Both the position numbers and the translations under genes were made by a program. DNA of 51,671 bases from DASUHT01 sp038230835 (GTDB taxonomy: Bacteria > Actinomycetota > Thermoleophilia > Gaiellales > JAICJC01): NCBI GenBank assembly GCA_038230835.1, contig JBBRMM010000022.1:1-51671 (forward strand), in the 5' to 3' direction. Below, piece after piece: positions 8,328 through 17,819 of the stretch. Within the stretch, counting starts at the first letter, position 1. Each line of letters starts with the position of its first letter. The notes under the pieces were generated by a model that worked only from the letters and a program-made list of their open reading frames with translations, made no database searches and was not told the DNA's origin.

Positions 8328-10004
8328 GTGAAGTCGAGCCTCGAGATCGCCCAGGAAGCCGTTCTTCGCCCGATCATGGACATCGCCCGCGAGGCGGGCC
8401 TGGACGAGGACGAAGTCGACCTCTACGGCAAGCACAAGGCAAAGGTCGACCTGGGCGTGATCGACCGCCTCAAGGGTGCGCCCGACGCCAAGGTGGTCTG
8501 CGTGTCGGCGATCACGCCAACCAAGGCCGGCGAGGGCAAGACGACCACCTCGGTGTCGCTGACGCAGGGATTGGGGCACATCGGCAAGAAGCCGGTGCTG
8601 TGCCTGCGCGAGCCGTCTCTGGGGCCGATCTTCGGCATCAAGGGCGGAGCTGCCGGCGGCGGCCTCACGCAGGTGGTGCCGATGGAGGATCTGAACCTGC
8701 ACTTCACCGGCGACTTCCACGCCGTCGCGGCCGCCAACAACATGCTGGCTGCGTTCGTCGACCGGCATCTGTTCTACGGCAACGAGGCCAGGCTCGATCC
8801 GACCCAGATCTCGTGGCGGCGCTCGCTGGACATGAACGACCGCCACCTGCGAAACGTCATCACCGGACTGGGCGGGAAGACCCACGGCATCCCGCGCGAG
8901 ACCGGCTTCGACATCGTGGCCGCCTCCGAGATCATGGCCATCATGGGCATGGCCACGTCGCTGCGCGACCTGCGCCGGCGGGTCGGTGCGATCACCGTTG
9001 GCTACAGCGAATCGGGCGACCCGGTGACCGCCGAGGCGATGGGCTGCGCCGGGGCGATGACGGTGCTGCTCAAGGACGCACTCAAGCCCAACCTGATCCA
9101 GACGCTGGAGGGGCAGCCGTGCTTCATGCACATCGGTCCGTTCGGCAACATCGCCCACGGCAACAGCTCGATCGTGGCCGACCTGGTGGGGCAGAAGATC
9201 GGCGACTACCTGATCACCGAGGCCGGGTTCGGCTCCGACCTGGGCATGGAGAAGTTCATGGACATCGTCTGCCGGGAGGCGGGGCTGTCGCCGAGCGCAG
9301 TGGTGATCGTGGCCACCGCCAAGGCGCTCAAGCATCACGCCGGGCTGGAGGACGACCCGCGGAATTCCGTCAGCGAGAACCTGCGTGCGATCGAGACCGG
9401 TTCGGCCAACCTGGAACGGCACATCCTCAACGTCAAGGAGTTCGGCCTGCCCTGTGTGGTGGCCGCCAACCGCTTCCCCGGTGACACCGACGAGGAGGTG
9501 GCGCTGGTACAGAAGCTGGCCATCGAGCACGGTGCGCACTCCGCGGTGCTGAACGAGGGATTCAGCAAGGGCGGGGCCGGCGCGGCCGACATGGCCGAGG
9601 CGGTGGCCGACGCCTGCGAGCAGCCGGCGAACTTCAACTTCATGTACGAGGACTCCGACCCGATCGACCAGAAGATCGAGAAGATCGCCCGCCGGATCTA
9701 CCGCGCAGACGGCGTCGACTTCTCGCCGGTCGCCCGCCAGAAGATCGAGCAGTTCACGCGGGACGGACTGACCGGACTGTCGATCTGCATGGCCAAGACC
9801 CACCTGTCGCTGTCGGCCGATCCCTCGCTCGCGAATGCGCCAACCGGGTTCCGGATCCCCGTGCGCGACATCCGGCCCTACACCGGCGCCGGCTTCCTGA
9901 CCGCGCTCTGCGGCGACATCATGCAGATGCCCGGCCTCGGCAAGACCCCGGCCGGATTCAACGTCGACATCGATGACAACGGGCGTACCATCGGTCTCTT
10001 CTAA
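8328..10004 (+). CDS. fhs: Formate-tetrahydrofolate ligase
   Basis: This 558-residue enzyme interconverts formate + ATP + tetrahydrofolate and 10-formyl-tetrahydrofolate. Evidence: the P-loop TPTKAGEGKTTTSVSL near residue 63, REPSLGPIFGIKGGAAGGG, HFTGDFHAVAAANNMLAA, and the C-terminal DIMQMPGLGKTPA. The length matches the family. GTG start with AAGGAG at 8315-8320, 7 bases away; the longer open frame upstream is not homologous. In methylotrophs it can run toward formate with ATP gain, or supply formyl units. The 26-base gap from mgdA suggests co-transcription, so the methylene-tetrahydrofolate made by MgdABCD probably feeds this branch. Confidence 0.95.
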   Translation: MKSSLEIAQEAVLRPIMDIAREAGLDEDEVDLYGKHKAKVDLGVIDRLKGAPDAKVVCVSAITPTKAGEGKTTTSVSLTQGLGHIGKKPVLCLREPSLGPIFGIKGGAAGGGLTQVVPMEDLNLHFTGDFHAVAAANNMLAAFVDRHLFYGNEARLDPTQISWRRSLDMNDRHLRNVITGLGGKTHGIPRETGFDIVAASEIMAIMGMATSLRDLRRRVGAITVGYSESGDPVTAEAMGCAGAMTVLLKDALKPNLIQTLEGQPCFMHIGPFGNIAHGNSSIVADLVGQKIGDYLITEAGFGSDLGMEKFMDIVCREAGLSPSAVVIVATAKALKHHAGLEDDPRNSVSENLRAIETGSANLERHILNVKEFGLPCVVAANRFPGDTDEEVALVQKLAIEHGAHSAVLNEGFSKGGAGAADMAEAVADACEQPANFNFMYEDSDPIDQKIEKIARRIYRADGVDFSPVARQKIEQFTRDGLTGLSICMAKTHLSLSADPSLANAPTGFRIPVRDIRPYTGAGFLTALCGDIMQMPGLGKTPAGFNVDIDDNGRTIGLF

Positions 10005-10596
10005 CGGCGTCGACCCGTACCTCGGGTCGACGGTCGCCGAGTTTCTCGGCGACCTGGCGGCGCGTACCCCGGCTCCCGGGGGCGGCGCGGCGGCCGCGAT
10101 CACCTGCGCGATGGCGGCCGGGCTGGTCGAGATGGCGACCTCGTTCGCGTCCGCCAAGGGCCTGGAGCGGGTCAACGAACGCTCACGCGCGCTCCGGATC
10201 AGGGTGGCCGCGCTTGCCCACGCCGACGGCATGGCGTACGCGGTGGTGCTCGAGGCACTGCAGGCACCGGTGGGCGAGGAGCGGCATCGGCGGCTGGACG
10301 AGGCGATGGCGGCCGCCATCGCCTGCCCCATGGAGGTGCTCGAGATCGCGTCCGAGGTGGCCACGCTGGCGGCCGACGTGGCCGAGACCGGGAACCGCAA
10401 CCTGGAAGGCGACGCGCTCGCCGGGGCGCTGCTGGCCGAGGCGGCGGCCCGCTCAGCGGCGACGCTCGCCCAGCTCAACGTGTCCATGCTCTCCCGCCAC
10501 GCGATCGCCGGCGCACATCTCGAGGAGCTGCGCCCGGCGCTCGCCCGGGCGACGCGCGCCCGGGAGCGGGCGGTCAGCGCGTACGCGGCGATGTAG
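9973..10596 (+). CDS. fchA: Methenyltetrahydrofolate cyclohydrolase (FchA/FTCD-C family)
   Basis: A 207-residue helical protein of the formiminotransferase-cyclodeaminase C-terminal family, with the hallmark STVAEFLGDLAA...TPAPGGGAAAA near the N-terminus. Stand-alone members are methenyl-tetrahydrofolate cyclohydrolases, converting methenyl- to 10-formyl-tetrahydrofolate. The ATG at 9973 overlaps fhs by 32 bases and has no clear Shine-Dalgarno element; no later ATG or GTG fits before the conserved region. The matching methylene-tetrahydrofolate dehydrogenase (FolD or MtdA) is not in the window and must be encoded elsewhere if the pathway is complete. Confidence 0.88.
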   Translation: MTTGVPSVSSNGVDPYLGSTVAEFLGDLAARTPAPGGGAAAAITCAMAAGLVEMATSFASAKGLERVNERSRALRIRVAALAHADGMAYAVVLEALQAPVGEERHRRLDEAMAAAIACPMEVLEIASEVATLAADVAETGNRNLEGDALAGALLAEAAARSAATLAQLNVSMLSRHAIAGAHLEELRPALARATRARERAVSAYAAM

Positions 10597-10602
10597 CCGG
10601 GC

Positions 10603-10608
10603 TAGCAT
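10603..10608 (+). promoter_or_regulatory. Leaderless-type -10 box TAGCAT for the SDR gene
   Basis: TAGCAT matches the actinobacterial -10 pattern TANNNT and is followed by 6 bases, then the GTG start at 10615. Transcription would begin at or next to the start codon. No clear -35 is seen. Confidence 0.55.
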
Positions 10609-10614
10609 CAGGCG

Positions 10615-11274
<660 letters not shown>

Positions 11275-11280
11275 CCGGCT

Positions 11281-11298
11281 GGTAACGGCGAGGTAACG
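11281..11298. promoter_or_regulatory. Tandem GGTAACG repeats, candidate OmpR-type operator
   Basis: GGTAACG occurs at 11281-11287 and again at 11292-11298, an 11-base period. OmpR/PhoB-family regulators bind head-to-tail direct repeats about 11 bases apart. The pair lies just upstream of the promoter of such a regulator gene, which suggests autoregulation. Confidence 0.55.
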
Positions 11299-11313
11299 AT
11301 CGCCGCACAAGGC

Positions 11314-11342
11314 ATGACAGGCGCCTGCGAACGGTGGATGAT
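11314..11342 (+). promoter_or_regulatory. Promoter of the two-component operon
   Basis: ATGACA (11314-11319), a 17-base spacer and GATGAT (11337-11342) form a plausible sigma-70-like promoter. The -10 ends 6 bases before the ATG at 11349, giving a leaderless transcript. The -35 is 15 bases from the tandem GGTAACG repeats. Confidence 0.5.
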
Positions 11343-11348
11343 GCAGGC

Positions 11349-12011
11349 ATGCACCGCATCCTCCTGGTGGAAGACGACGCGGTCATCCGCGAGATGACCC
11401 AGCTCGCGCTCGAGCGCGACGGGTTCGACGTGCAGACGGCACCGGATGGGCCGGCCGGCCTGGAGGCGTTCCGCGAGACGCCCCCCGACCTGGTGCTGCT
11501 GGACGTCATGCTGCCCGGACTCGACGGGGTCAGCGTGTGCCGGCAGATCCGGTCGCAGAGCGTGGTGCCGATCGTGATGCTGTCCGCTCGCTCGGATCCG
11601 ATCGACGTCGTGCTGGGCCTGGAGGCGGGCGCCGACGACTACGTGACCAAGCCCTTCGAGCCGCCGATCCTGGCCGCCAGGCTGCGGGCGGTGCTGCGGC
11701 GGGTGACCCGGCTGGCCGACAGCCCCGAACTGCACTTCGGCGAGCTCGAGATCGACCCGCACGGGATGGTGGTGCGGCGGGCGGGCCTGGTGGTGTCGCT
11801 GACGCCCACGGAGTACCGGCTGCTGCTCGAACTGGCCGAGAACGCCGGGATGGTGCTGTCCCGAGAGACGCTGCTCGAGAACGTGTGGGGCTACGTATGG
11901 TCGGGCGACACCCGGCTGGTGGACATGCACGTGCGCCGGCTGCGCGCCAAGATCGGCGCCGAGGCGATCGAGACGGTGCGCGGTGCCGGCTACAAACTGG
12001 TGCGGGGATGA
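11349..12011 (+). CDS. OmpR/PhoB-family response regulator
   Basis: A 220-residue regulator. The receiver domain (about 1-115) has acidic D9/D10, phosphoacceptor D52 in LLDVMLPG, and the conserved Lys in DDYVTKPFEP. The C-terminal winged helix (about 130-218) carries LTPTEYRLLLELAENAG and VDMHVRRLRAKIG. The ATG at 11349 is preferred over the in-frame GTG at 11334 because the -10 box lies between them. The 3' end overlaps the histidine kinase by 4 bases (ATGA). The tandem GGTAACG repeats upstream are its likely binding site. Confidence 0.92.
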   Translation: MHRILLVEDDAVIREMTQLALERDGFDVQTAPDGPAGLEAFRETPPDLVLLDVMLPGLDGVSVCRQIRSQSVVPIVMLSARSDPIDVVLGLEAGADDYVTKPFEPPILAARLRAVLRRVTRLADSPELHFGELEIDPHGMVVRRAGLVVSLTPTEYRLLLELAENAGMVLSRETLLENVWGYVWSGDTRLVDMHVRRLRAKIGAEAIETVRGAGYKLVRG

Positions 12012-13255
12012 GATCGCTGCGCTGGCGGCTGGCGCTGGCGTTCGCGGTGCTGGCGGGTGGCGTGGCCGCGGTGATCGGTGTGGTGGTGTACGAGGTGACG
12101 GCTCAGGATCTGCACGACCGGGCGCGGGCCAAGGCCGTGCAATCGGTGCAGCAGGCGGCCAGCCTGACGCACGTGTACGGGCGCCTGCCCGCCGGCGCGC
12201 TCAGCGTGACCAGCCGGGGAGCGAGCACCATCCCGGCCGATCTGCGGACCGCTGTCGGCAAGGGCTACCTGGCGACGTACACGACCACGAGCGCCGGGCA
12301 GCCGGTGATCTGGGCGGGCGTTCCCAGCCCCAACGCCCCCAAGGGCGTGTACGTGATGGAGCCGTCGTCGGCGGATGCCGACACGCTGGCCGCGCTCGCG
12401 CGCACCCTGCTGGTGGTCGGCCTGGCGGCGACGGCGGGCGGCGCGATGGCGGGCCTGGCGCTGGCCAGCCGGCTCTCGCTGCGGCTGCGCCGGGCGGCCG
12501 GCGCAGCCGAGCGGGTGGCCGCCGGCGACCTGGCCGCGCGGGTCAACGCGAGCGGGCGGGACGAGGTCGCGGCGCTCGGCCGGGCGATGGACAGGATGGC
12601 CGAGTCGCTGCAGACCAGAATCGTCCACGAGCAGCGGTTCGTGGCCGACGTGGCCCACGATCTGCGGACGCCGCTGACCGGCCTGATCGCGGCCGCCAGC
12701 CTGCTCGAGGGTGATCAGGTCGGCACCGTCGTCAAGGAGCGGGCCGCCCGGCTGCGCCAGCTGGTCGAGGATCTGCTCGAGATCTCGCGGCTCGAAAACG
12801 GCGCGGTGACGGCCGATCTGCGACACGTGGAGCTGGTGGAGTTCGTGCGCAGCGTGATCGAGCGACACGCCGGCGTCGAACTGAAGGTGGACGGGACGCC
12901 GAGCACGGTGCTGACCGATCCTCGGCGGCTGGAGCGGGTGCTCGACAACCTGATCCTGAACGCCGTCCGCCACGGCGCTCCCCCGGTCGTCGCGCTCGTC
13001 GCCCCCGGCCGGATCGCCATCTGCGACCACGGGCCGGGATTCTCGTCCGAGATGCTGGCACGGGCGACCGAGCGGTTCGCCACCGGCGATCCCGCCCGCG
13101 GCGGGGGCATCGGCCTGGGCCTGGCGATCGCGGCGGCTCAGACCCGCGTGCTGGGCGGCAAGCTGACCGTCTCGAACGGCGCCGACGGTGCGATCGCAAC
13201 CGTCGAGCTGCCGACCAGAACGCCGACCCAGGAGCGCGAGGCAGGAACATGGTGA
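12008..13255 (+). CDS. Sensor histidine kinase
   Basis: A 415-residue membrane kinase. It has an N-terminal transmembrane helix (about 9-30), an extracellular segment (about 31-125), a second helix (LLVVGLAATAGGAMAGLAL, about 135-155), then a HAMP region. The dimerisation/phosphoacceptor box is VADVAHDLRTPLTG. The ATPase domain has the N box NLILNAVRHGA, G1 ICDHGPGFS and G2 GGGIGLGLAIA. It is the partner of the upstream response regulator (4-base overlap). The downstream lipoprotein gene overlaps it by 7 bases and may encode an accessory sensor. The signal is unknown. Confidence 0.92.
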   Translation: MRSLRWRLALAFAVLAGGVAAVIGVVVYEVTAQDLHDRARAKAVQSVQQAASLTHVYGRLPAGALSVTSRGASTIPADLRTAVGKGYLATYTTTSAGQPVIWAGVPSPNAPKGVYVMEPSSADADTLAALARTLLVVGLAATAGGAMAGLALASRLSLRLRRAAGAAERVAAGDLAARVNASGRDEVAALGRAMDRMAESLQTRIVHEQRFVADVAHDLRTPLTGLIAAASLLEGDQVGTVVKERAARLRQLVEDLLEISRLENGAVTADLRHVELVEFVRSVIERHAGVELKVDGTPSTVLTDPRRLERVLDNLILNAVRHGAPPVVALVAPGRIAICDHGPGFSSEMLARATERFATGDPARGGGIGLGLAIAAAQTRVLGGKLTVSNGADGAIATVELPTRTPTQEREAGTW

Positions 13256-14319
13256 TCCGCCGCAGAATCGCAGCCGCACTGGCGACCTGCGCGCTCGCCG
13301 CGGGCTGCGGCGCGACCGGCTCCGGGCTGCACGTGGAGGGATCGGTCTCGATCCACAGCGGGCGATCCGTCTCGACTGGCCCCGACTCGACCACAACCCC
13401 GCCCCCGGCGCGCGCCGGCTGCGACCCCCGCTCCGGATGCGTCGACACCGCCGAATCGGTGTCGCAGCCCGCTGCGATCGCGTTTGCCGGCGACTCGCTC
13501 TGGGCGGCGGTGTACCCGGGCCCGGGGCTGGTGGGCTCGCTGGTGCAGATCGACGCGGCGACGGGCAGGCGCACCGGGACGGCCACCGCGCTGCCCCCGT
13601 CCGACACCGCCTACCACCTCGTCGGTGCCGGAGGCGACCTGTTCCTGGCCTGCACCTCGGCGATCTGGCGTATCACCCCGGCCACCGCCACAGTCCAGCG
13701 GATTGCGACCGTGCCGTTCCGGATCGCCGCCGAGACGCTGGCGGCGGGCTCGGTGTGGGCGGTGGGATCGATCGGGGGCAGTGGCTTCGTCGCCAAGCTG
13801 CGGACCGACGGCCACCAGTCGACCATCACCGCCACGTCCGGCCCGGCGCCCATCTCGATCACCGTCGTGCCCGGCGCGGTGTGGATCGGCGATGCCGATC
13901 GCCAGACCGTGCAGCGGCTGCACGTGACCGGTGCAGGACCCGCGGCGCCTCCCATCCCGCTCCCAAGCCGCCCCATCCGCAGGCCGGCGCAGCTGACCGT
14001 GACCGAAGGGCTCCTGTGGGTGTTCGACCGCAATGCGGTGCTCGCGCTCGACCGCGGCCGGCTCGTGAGCACCACCACGATCGAGCCGGCGGCCAGCGGG
14101 GACATGGCCGCCGGGGCCGCCGGGCTCTGGGTCAGTGCCGTGGAACCACGCCACCATGGTCGCGGCGTCGTGCTACGGCTCGACCCGCGCAGCGGCATCG
14201 TGGTCGGCCACCCGATCGTCGTCGGCGGGCGGATCTCGGCACTGGCCACCGGTGGGGGATTCGTGTGGGCGATCGACGTCACCGGCGCGATCTCCCGCAT
14301 CACGCCCGGGACCGGCTGA
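13249..14319 (+). CDS. Lipoprotein with beta-propeller-like repeats, two-component accessory
   Basis: A 356-residue protein with a lipoprotein signal peptide: RRR near the N-terminus, a hydrophobic stretch, and lipobox LAAGC with Cys at residue 20. The mature part is low in charge, with repeated blade-like units each holding a W-A-V/G core (LWAAVYPG, SVWAVGSIGG, VWIGDAD, LLWVFDRN, LWVSAVEP, FVWAIDVTG), about six or seven in all, as in a beta-propeller. Overlap with the kinase gene suggests co-translation and a role in extracytoplasmic sensing, but no specific function is recognised. Confidence 0.75.
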   Translation: MVIRRRIAAALATCALAAGCGATGSGLHVEGSVSIHSGRSVSTGPDSTTTPPPARAGCDPRSGCVDTAESVSQPAAIAFAGDSLWAAVYPGPGLVGSLVQIDAATGRRTGTATALPPSDTAYHLVGAGGDLFLACTSAIWRITPATATVQRIATVPFRIAAETLAAGSVWAVGSIGGSGFVAKLRTDGHQSTITATSGPAPISITVVPGAVWIGDADRQTVQRLHVTGAGPAAPPIPLPSRPIRRPAQLTVTEGLLWVFDRNAVLALDRGRLVSTTTIEPAASGDMAAGAAGLWVSAVEPRHHGRGVVLRLDPRSGIVVGHPIVVGGRISALATGGGFVWAIDVTGAISRITPGTG

Positions 14320-14349
14320 ACAGGGCCGTCAGCCACCCGCGGTCGGGTG

Positions 14350-14355
14350 TAGCGT
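14350..14355 (+). promoter_or_regulatory. -10 box TAGCGT for the cNMP/CBS/DUF294 gene
   Basis: TAGCGT fits TANNNT and stands 10 bases before the ATG at 14366, predicting a leader of only a few bases. No convincing -35 is seen. Confidence 0.4.
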
Positions 14356-14365
14356 TGGGGCCTGT

Positions 14366-16174
14366 ATGCCCACAGCCGCAGACGCTCTCAAGCGGTTCCA
14401 GCCTCTCGCCGAGCTCTCGGACGAGGAGTTCGCGGTCATCGAGACGGCATCGGCGATGCGCAGCTTCGAATCCGGCGAGCCGATCCTGACCGAGGATGGG
14501 CACCCCTCCCAGCACCTGTACGTGGTGGCGTCCGGATCGGTCGAGCTGCGCCACGAGGGCGAACTGATCGACGTGCTCGAGCCCGGCGAGGCGTTCGGCC
14601 ATCCCTCTCTGCTGTCCGGGCTCGCCCCGGCCTTCGACGTCAACGCCCGGGAGCCGACGGCCTGTCTGCTGATCCCGGCCGGCCCGGCGCGCCGGCTGCT
14701 CCAGAGCCCGGCCGGAGTGCGGTTCGTCGCCACCTCGCTGCGCGAGCGGCTGGTCCGCGCCGGGTACGTGGCCCACGCCCAGGGCGACGTCCGAACGGCT
14801 CACCTGGGCTCGCTGGTGCACCGCCCTGCGCTGGTGTGTGCGCCTGCGACCACGGTTCGCGAGGCTGCCTCGATGATGACCACGGCCGACGTGTCGTGCA
14901 TCCTGGTGCGGCTGCAGGTCGGGTTCGGCGTGCTCACCGACTCCGACCTGCGGCGGCGACTGGTGGCCGGCGGACTCGGGTACGACACGCCGGTGTCGGA
15001 GCTGATGGTCGCACCGGCGGTCACGTTCGAGCCCGAGCGGCTGGCCGTGGACGCGATGATCGACATGCTCGACCGCGGCATCCACCACCTGCCCGTGGTG
15101 GGCGCGGACGGCACCCCGATCGGCGTCATCACCGCCACCGACCTGATGTATCTGGAGAGCCGCACGCCGTTTGCGCTCCGGCGCTCGATCGCCCACGCCT
15201 CGACGGTTGCCGAGGTGGTGGCGGCGACATCACACCTGCCGCAGACGATCGTCGCCCTGATCCGGGCCGGAGTGGCGGCGGTGGACATCGGTCGGATGAT
15301 CGCGCTGGCCGGCGACACCGCCACCATCCGGCTGATCGACCTGGCCTTCGAGCGCCACGGGCCGGCCCCCGAGCCGTGGGCGTGGATGGCGCTCGGTTCG
15401 ACGGCCCGCCGCGAGGCCTCGCTGGCGTCCGACCAGGACAACGCAATGGCCTACGCCGACGGAGCCGACGACGCATACTGGGAGCAGATCGCGGGGGATG
15501 TCAACAACGGCCTGATGGCGTGCGGGTTCGGGGCCGACAACGCGGACGTGCTGGCCCGCAACCAGCTGTGGCGGATGACCCGGTCGGACTGGATCCGGGT
15601 CTTCCACGCCTGCCTCGAACAGCCCGACCGCTCGCACCTGGTGCGGGCCGCTGTGGCGTTCGACTTCCGCCACGTGTGGGGCGGGCTCGACCTGGTACCG
15701 CCGCTGGTCGAGATCGAGCGCACCGCCAACCAGCACCCCCACTTCATCCGCCGGCTGGCCCGCACCGCGACCGACTGGAAGCCGCCGCTCGGCTTTCGAG
15801 GCCGGATCCAGGTCGAGGAGGACGGCACGTTCGACATCAAGCGCGGCGCGATCGTCCCCATCTGCAACCTCGCCCGGTTCCACGCGCTCTCCGCCGGCGT
15901 CACCGTCTCGAGCACGCTGGCGCGGCTGGACGGCGCGGTCGCGGCGGGGGCGCTGGACGCCGACTCCGCCGCCGGCCTGCGTGAGGCATTCGAGCTGGTG
16001 ACCCGCCTGAGGCTCGAGCATCAAGTGGCGCAGGTCGAGCTCGGCCGCCAGCCCGACAACCGGCTGGCGCCCGCCGAGCTGCCGCCGCTGACCCGCGCCC
16101 AGCTCAAGGCCGCGCTGCGCTCGATCGACCAGGCTCAGGGGGCCCTCAGCAGGTACGCACCCCTCGGCATGTGA
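14366..16174 (+). CDS. cNMP-binding / CBS-pair / DUF294 nucleotidyltransferase-like protein
   Basis: A 602-residue multidomain signalling protein. Residues about 10-125 form a cyclic-nucleotide-binding-like domain (SQHLYVVASGSVEL, GEAFGHPSLLSG). Residues about 150-270 are two CBS motifs (SCILVRLQVGFGVLTDSDL; GIHHLPVVGADGTPIGVIT). Next comes the DUF294 nucleotidyltransferase-like core with GSTARREASLASDQDNA, whose GS and DxD-like residues resemble GlnD/GlnE-type transferases, then a DUF294 C-terminal helical part. The ATG is chosen because the open frame upstream lacks homology. The substrate protein or nucleotide is unknown; it stands alone before the permease gene. Confidence 0.85.
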   Translation: MPTAADALKRFQPLAELSDEEFAVIETASAMRSFESGEPILTEDGHPSQHLYVVASGSVELRHEGELIDVLEPGEAFGHPSLLSGLAPAFDVNAREPTACLLIPAGPARRLLQSPAGVRFVATSLRERLVRAGYVAHAQGDVRTAHLGSLVHRPALVCAPATTVREAASMMTTADVSCILVRLQVGFGVLTDSDLRRRLVAGGLGYDTPVSELMVAPAVTFEPERLAVDAMIDMLDRGIHHLPVVGADGTPIGVITATDLMYLESRTPFALRRSIAHASTVAEVVAATSHLPQTIVALIRAGVAAVDIGRMIALAGDTATIRLIDLAFERHGPAPEPWAWMALGSTARREASLASDQDNAMAYADGADDAYWEQIAGDVNNGLMACGFGADNADVLARNQLWRMTRSDWIRVFHACLEQPDRSHLVRAAVAFDFRHVWGGLDLVPPLVEIERTANQHPHFIRRLARTATDWKPPLGFRGRIQVEEDGTFDIKRGAIVPICNLARFHALSAGVTVSSTLARLDGAVAAGALDADSAAGLREAFELVTRLRLEHQVAQVELGRQPDNRLAPAELPPLTRAQLKAALRSIDQAQGALSRYAPLGM

Positions 16175-16263
16175 CGGTGCGCCGTGGCCAGCGGCTTGCA
16201 ACCGTCCGCGGCGCATGATTCACTTGCAACGACAATTCGTTCAACGCTGTCAGAGGAGGTCTC

Positions 16264-17796
16264 ATGAGTACCGACGCGCCGACCGGCGCACCCGACTACG
16301 AGGGTGGTGGTCTCAGCCGGGAAACCAACTGGTGGGGCGCGTTTGTGATCGGCCTCGCCGGAACCATTCTCGTGACCGGAATCGCGCCGGTGATGGTCAA
16401 CGCGTTGGGCGCGTCGGCGATCCCGGTCATGGTCGTGATCACCATCACCGGCTATCTTCTGTGCCTATTTCTTGCGGAATTATCGGCCATGATGCCGGAG
16501 CGAACGGGAGGGTCACCGTCGTACGCATATGTCGCGTACAAGGACAAGTGGCCGCGGTTCGCCAAGCACGTGAACGGGTTCACCGCCTGGGCCTACTGGC
16601 TGGGCTGGTTCCCCGTTGCCCCGCTGAACATGATTCTCGCGTCGTTCTATATCACCGAGAAGTTCCACCTCTCGACCAACGGGTTCACCCCGATCCACAC
16701 CGCGATCTCATACTGGACGCTGATCATCTCGATCGCCGGGATCCTGCTCGTTTTCATCCCGGCCTGGCTGGGGATCCGGTTGGGCGCCATGTTCGCCACG
16801 GTGCTCGGTCTGCTGTCGATGATCCCGCTGACGCTGCTCGCGATCCTGCCCATCTTCAAACCGTCGGTCGCTCACTGGGGCAACCTGTCGGGGTTCCACC
16901 ACGTGGACGGGACGGGATTCTTCACAAACGCGCTGGGCCACAACTGGCTGGTCATCTACATCGCCTTCTCGTTCCTGCTCACCTGGAACGTGATCGCGAT
17001 GGAGGCGGCCGCCTGCTACATCGGTGAGTGTCGCGATCCCGAGCGGGACGCCAAGATCGCGATGAACCTGGAGGGCCTGTACGGCCTCTTCATCTACACC
17101 ATGATCCCGATCAGCTTCGTGATCGTGTTCGGTACCAAGCTGGCCGACGCCTCCTACGCCGACCCCAAGACGCTGTTTTCGACATTCGCGTCACACGTGT
17201 TCGGATCCAGCGCCAACTGGCTGGACTGGCTGATCGCCATCATGCTCGTGATCGCGCTCTCGCTGTCGGTGCTCAACGCCATCATGGGATCGGCGCGAGC
17301 ACTGTTCCAGATGTCGATCGACGGCGAGTTTCCGCGTATCTTCGCCAACGTCAACAAGCACGGCGTGCCCGGATTCTCGATGGCGTTCAACGTCGTCTGC
17401 TCGATCGCCCTGATCTTCACCGGCGGCGCCGTCGAGATCTACTCGCTGTCCAACGTCGGCTACCTGGCCTCGTTCATCCCGGTCCTCGTCGGCTACTACC
17501 TGCTGCGCAAGTACCGACCCGACATGAAACGGCCCGTGCGGCTGCCGGAGTGGTTCAAGTACATCGCCCTGGCGATGGCCGCCGGCTACTTCGTCATCTG
17601 GCTGTACGGCGGGCTCGTCTACACCAGCCTGCCCAACGCCCTACTCGGTGGCGCGGATACCCGCGTGTACTTCTTCATCGGTTGGGCGATCCTGCTCTCC
17701 TATCTCCCGCTGTACTGGTACCGGGTCAAGGTCGAGGACCCAAAACACGCAGTCGAGCCGCCACCCGAGGCAGCGGCCCCGGTGACAGGCGACTGA
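16264..17796 (+). CDS. APC-superfamily amino acid/amine permease
   Basis: A 510-residue integral membrane protein with about twelve hydrophobic segments, beginning GAFVIGLAGTILVTGIAPVM and including GGSPSYAYVAY, the helix-3-like signature of APC amino acid/polyamine transporters. A strong Shine-Dalgarno element AGAGGAGGT at 16252-16260 lies 3 bases before the ATG. The soluble tails are hydrophilic (C-terminus PPPEAAAPVTGD). The substrate cannot be read from sequence; nearness to the methylamine and stress-protein genes makes an amine or amino acid plausible. It is followed after 23 bases by a universal stress protein gene, a common pairing for APC transporters. Confidence 0.88.
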   Translation: MSTDAPTGAPDYEGGGLSRETNWWGAFVIGLAGTILVTGIAPVMVNALGASAIPVMVVITITGYLLCLFLAELSAMMPERTGGSPSYAYVAYKDKWPRFAKHVNGFTAWAYWLGWFPVAPLNMILASFYITEKFHLSTNGFTPIHTAISYWTLIISIAGILLVFIPAWLGIRLGAMFATVLGLLSMIPLTLLAILPIFKPSVAHWGNLSGFHHVDGTGFFTNALGHNWLVIYIAFSFLLTWNVIAMEAAACYIGECRDPERDAKIAMNLEGLYGLFIYTMIPISFVIVFGTKLADASYADPKTLFSTFASHVFGSSANWLDWLIAIMLVIALSLSVLNAIMGSARALFQMSIDGEFPRIFANVNKHGVPGFSMAFNVVCSIALIFTGGAVEIYSLSNVGYLASFIPVLVGYYLLRKYRPDMKRPVRLPEWFKYIALAMAAGYFVIWLYGGLVYTSLPNALLGGADTRVYFFIGWAILLSYLPLYWYRVKVEDPKHAVEPPPEAAAPVTGD

Positions 17797-17806
17797 CCTG
17801 ACGGAC

Positions 17807-17812
17807 TAGGGT
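17807..17812 (+). promoter_or_regulatory. Leaderless -10 box TAGGGT for the universal stress protein gene
   Basis: TAGGGT ends 7 bases before the ATG at 17820. The upstream in-frame GTG at 17811 overlaps the box itself, which argues for the ATG as the true start. Confidence 0.55.
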
Positions 17813-17819
17813 GGAGGCG

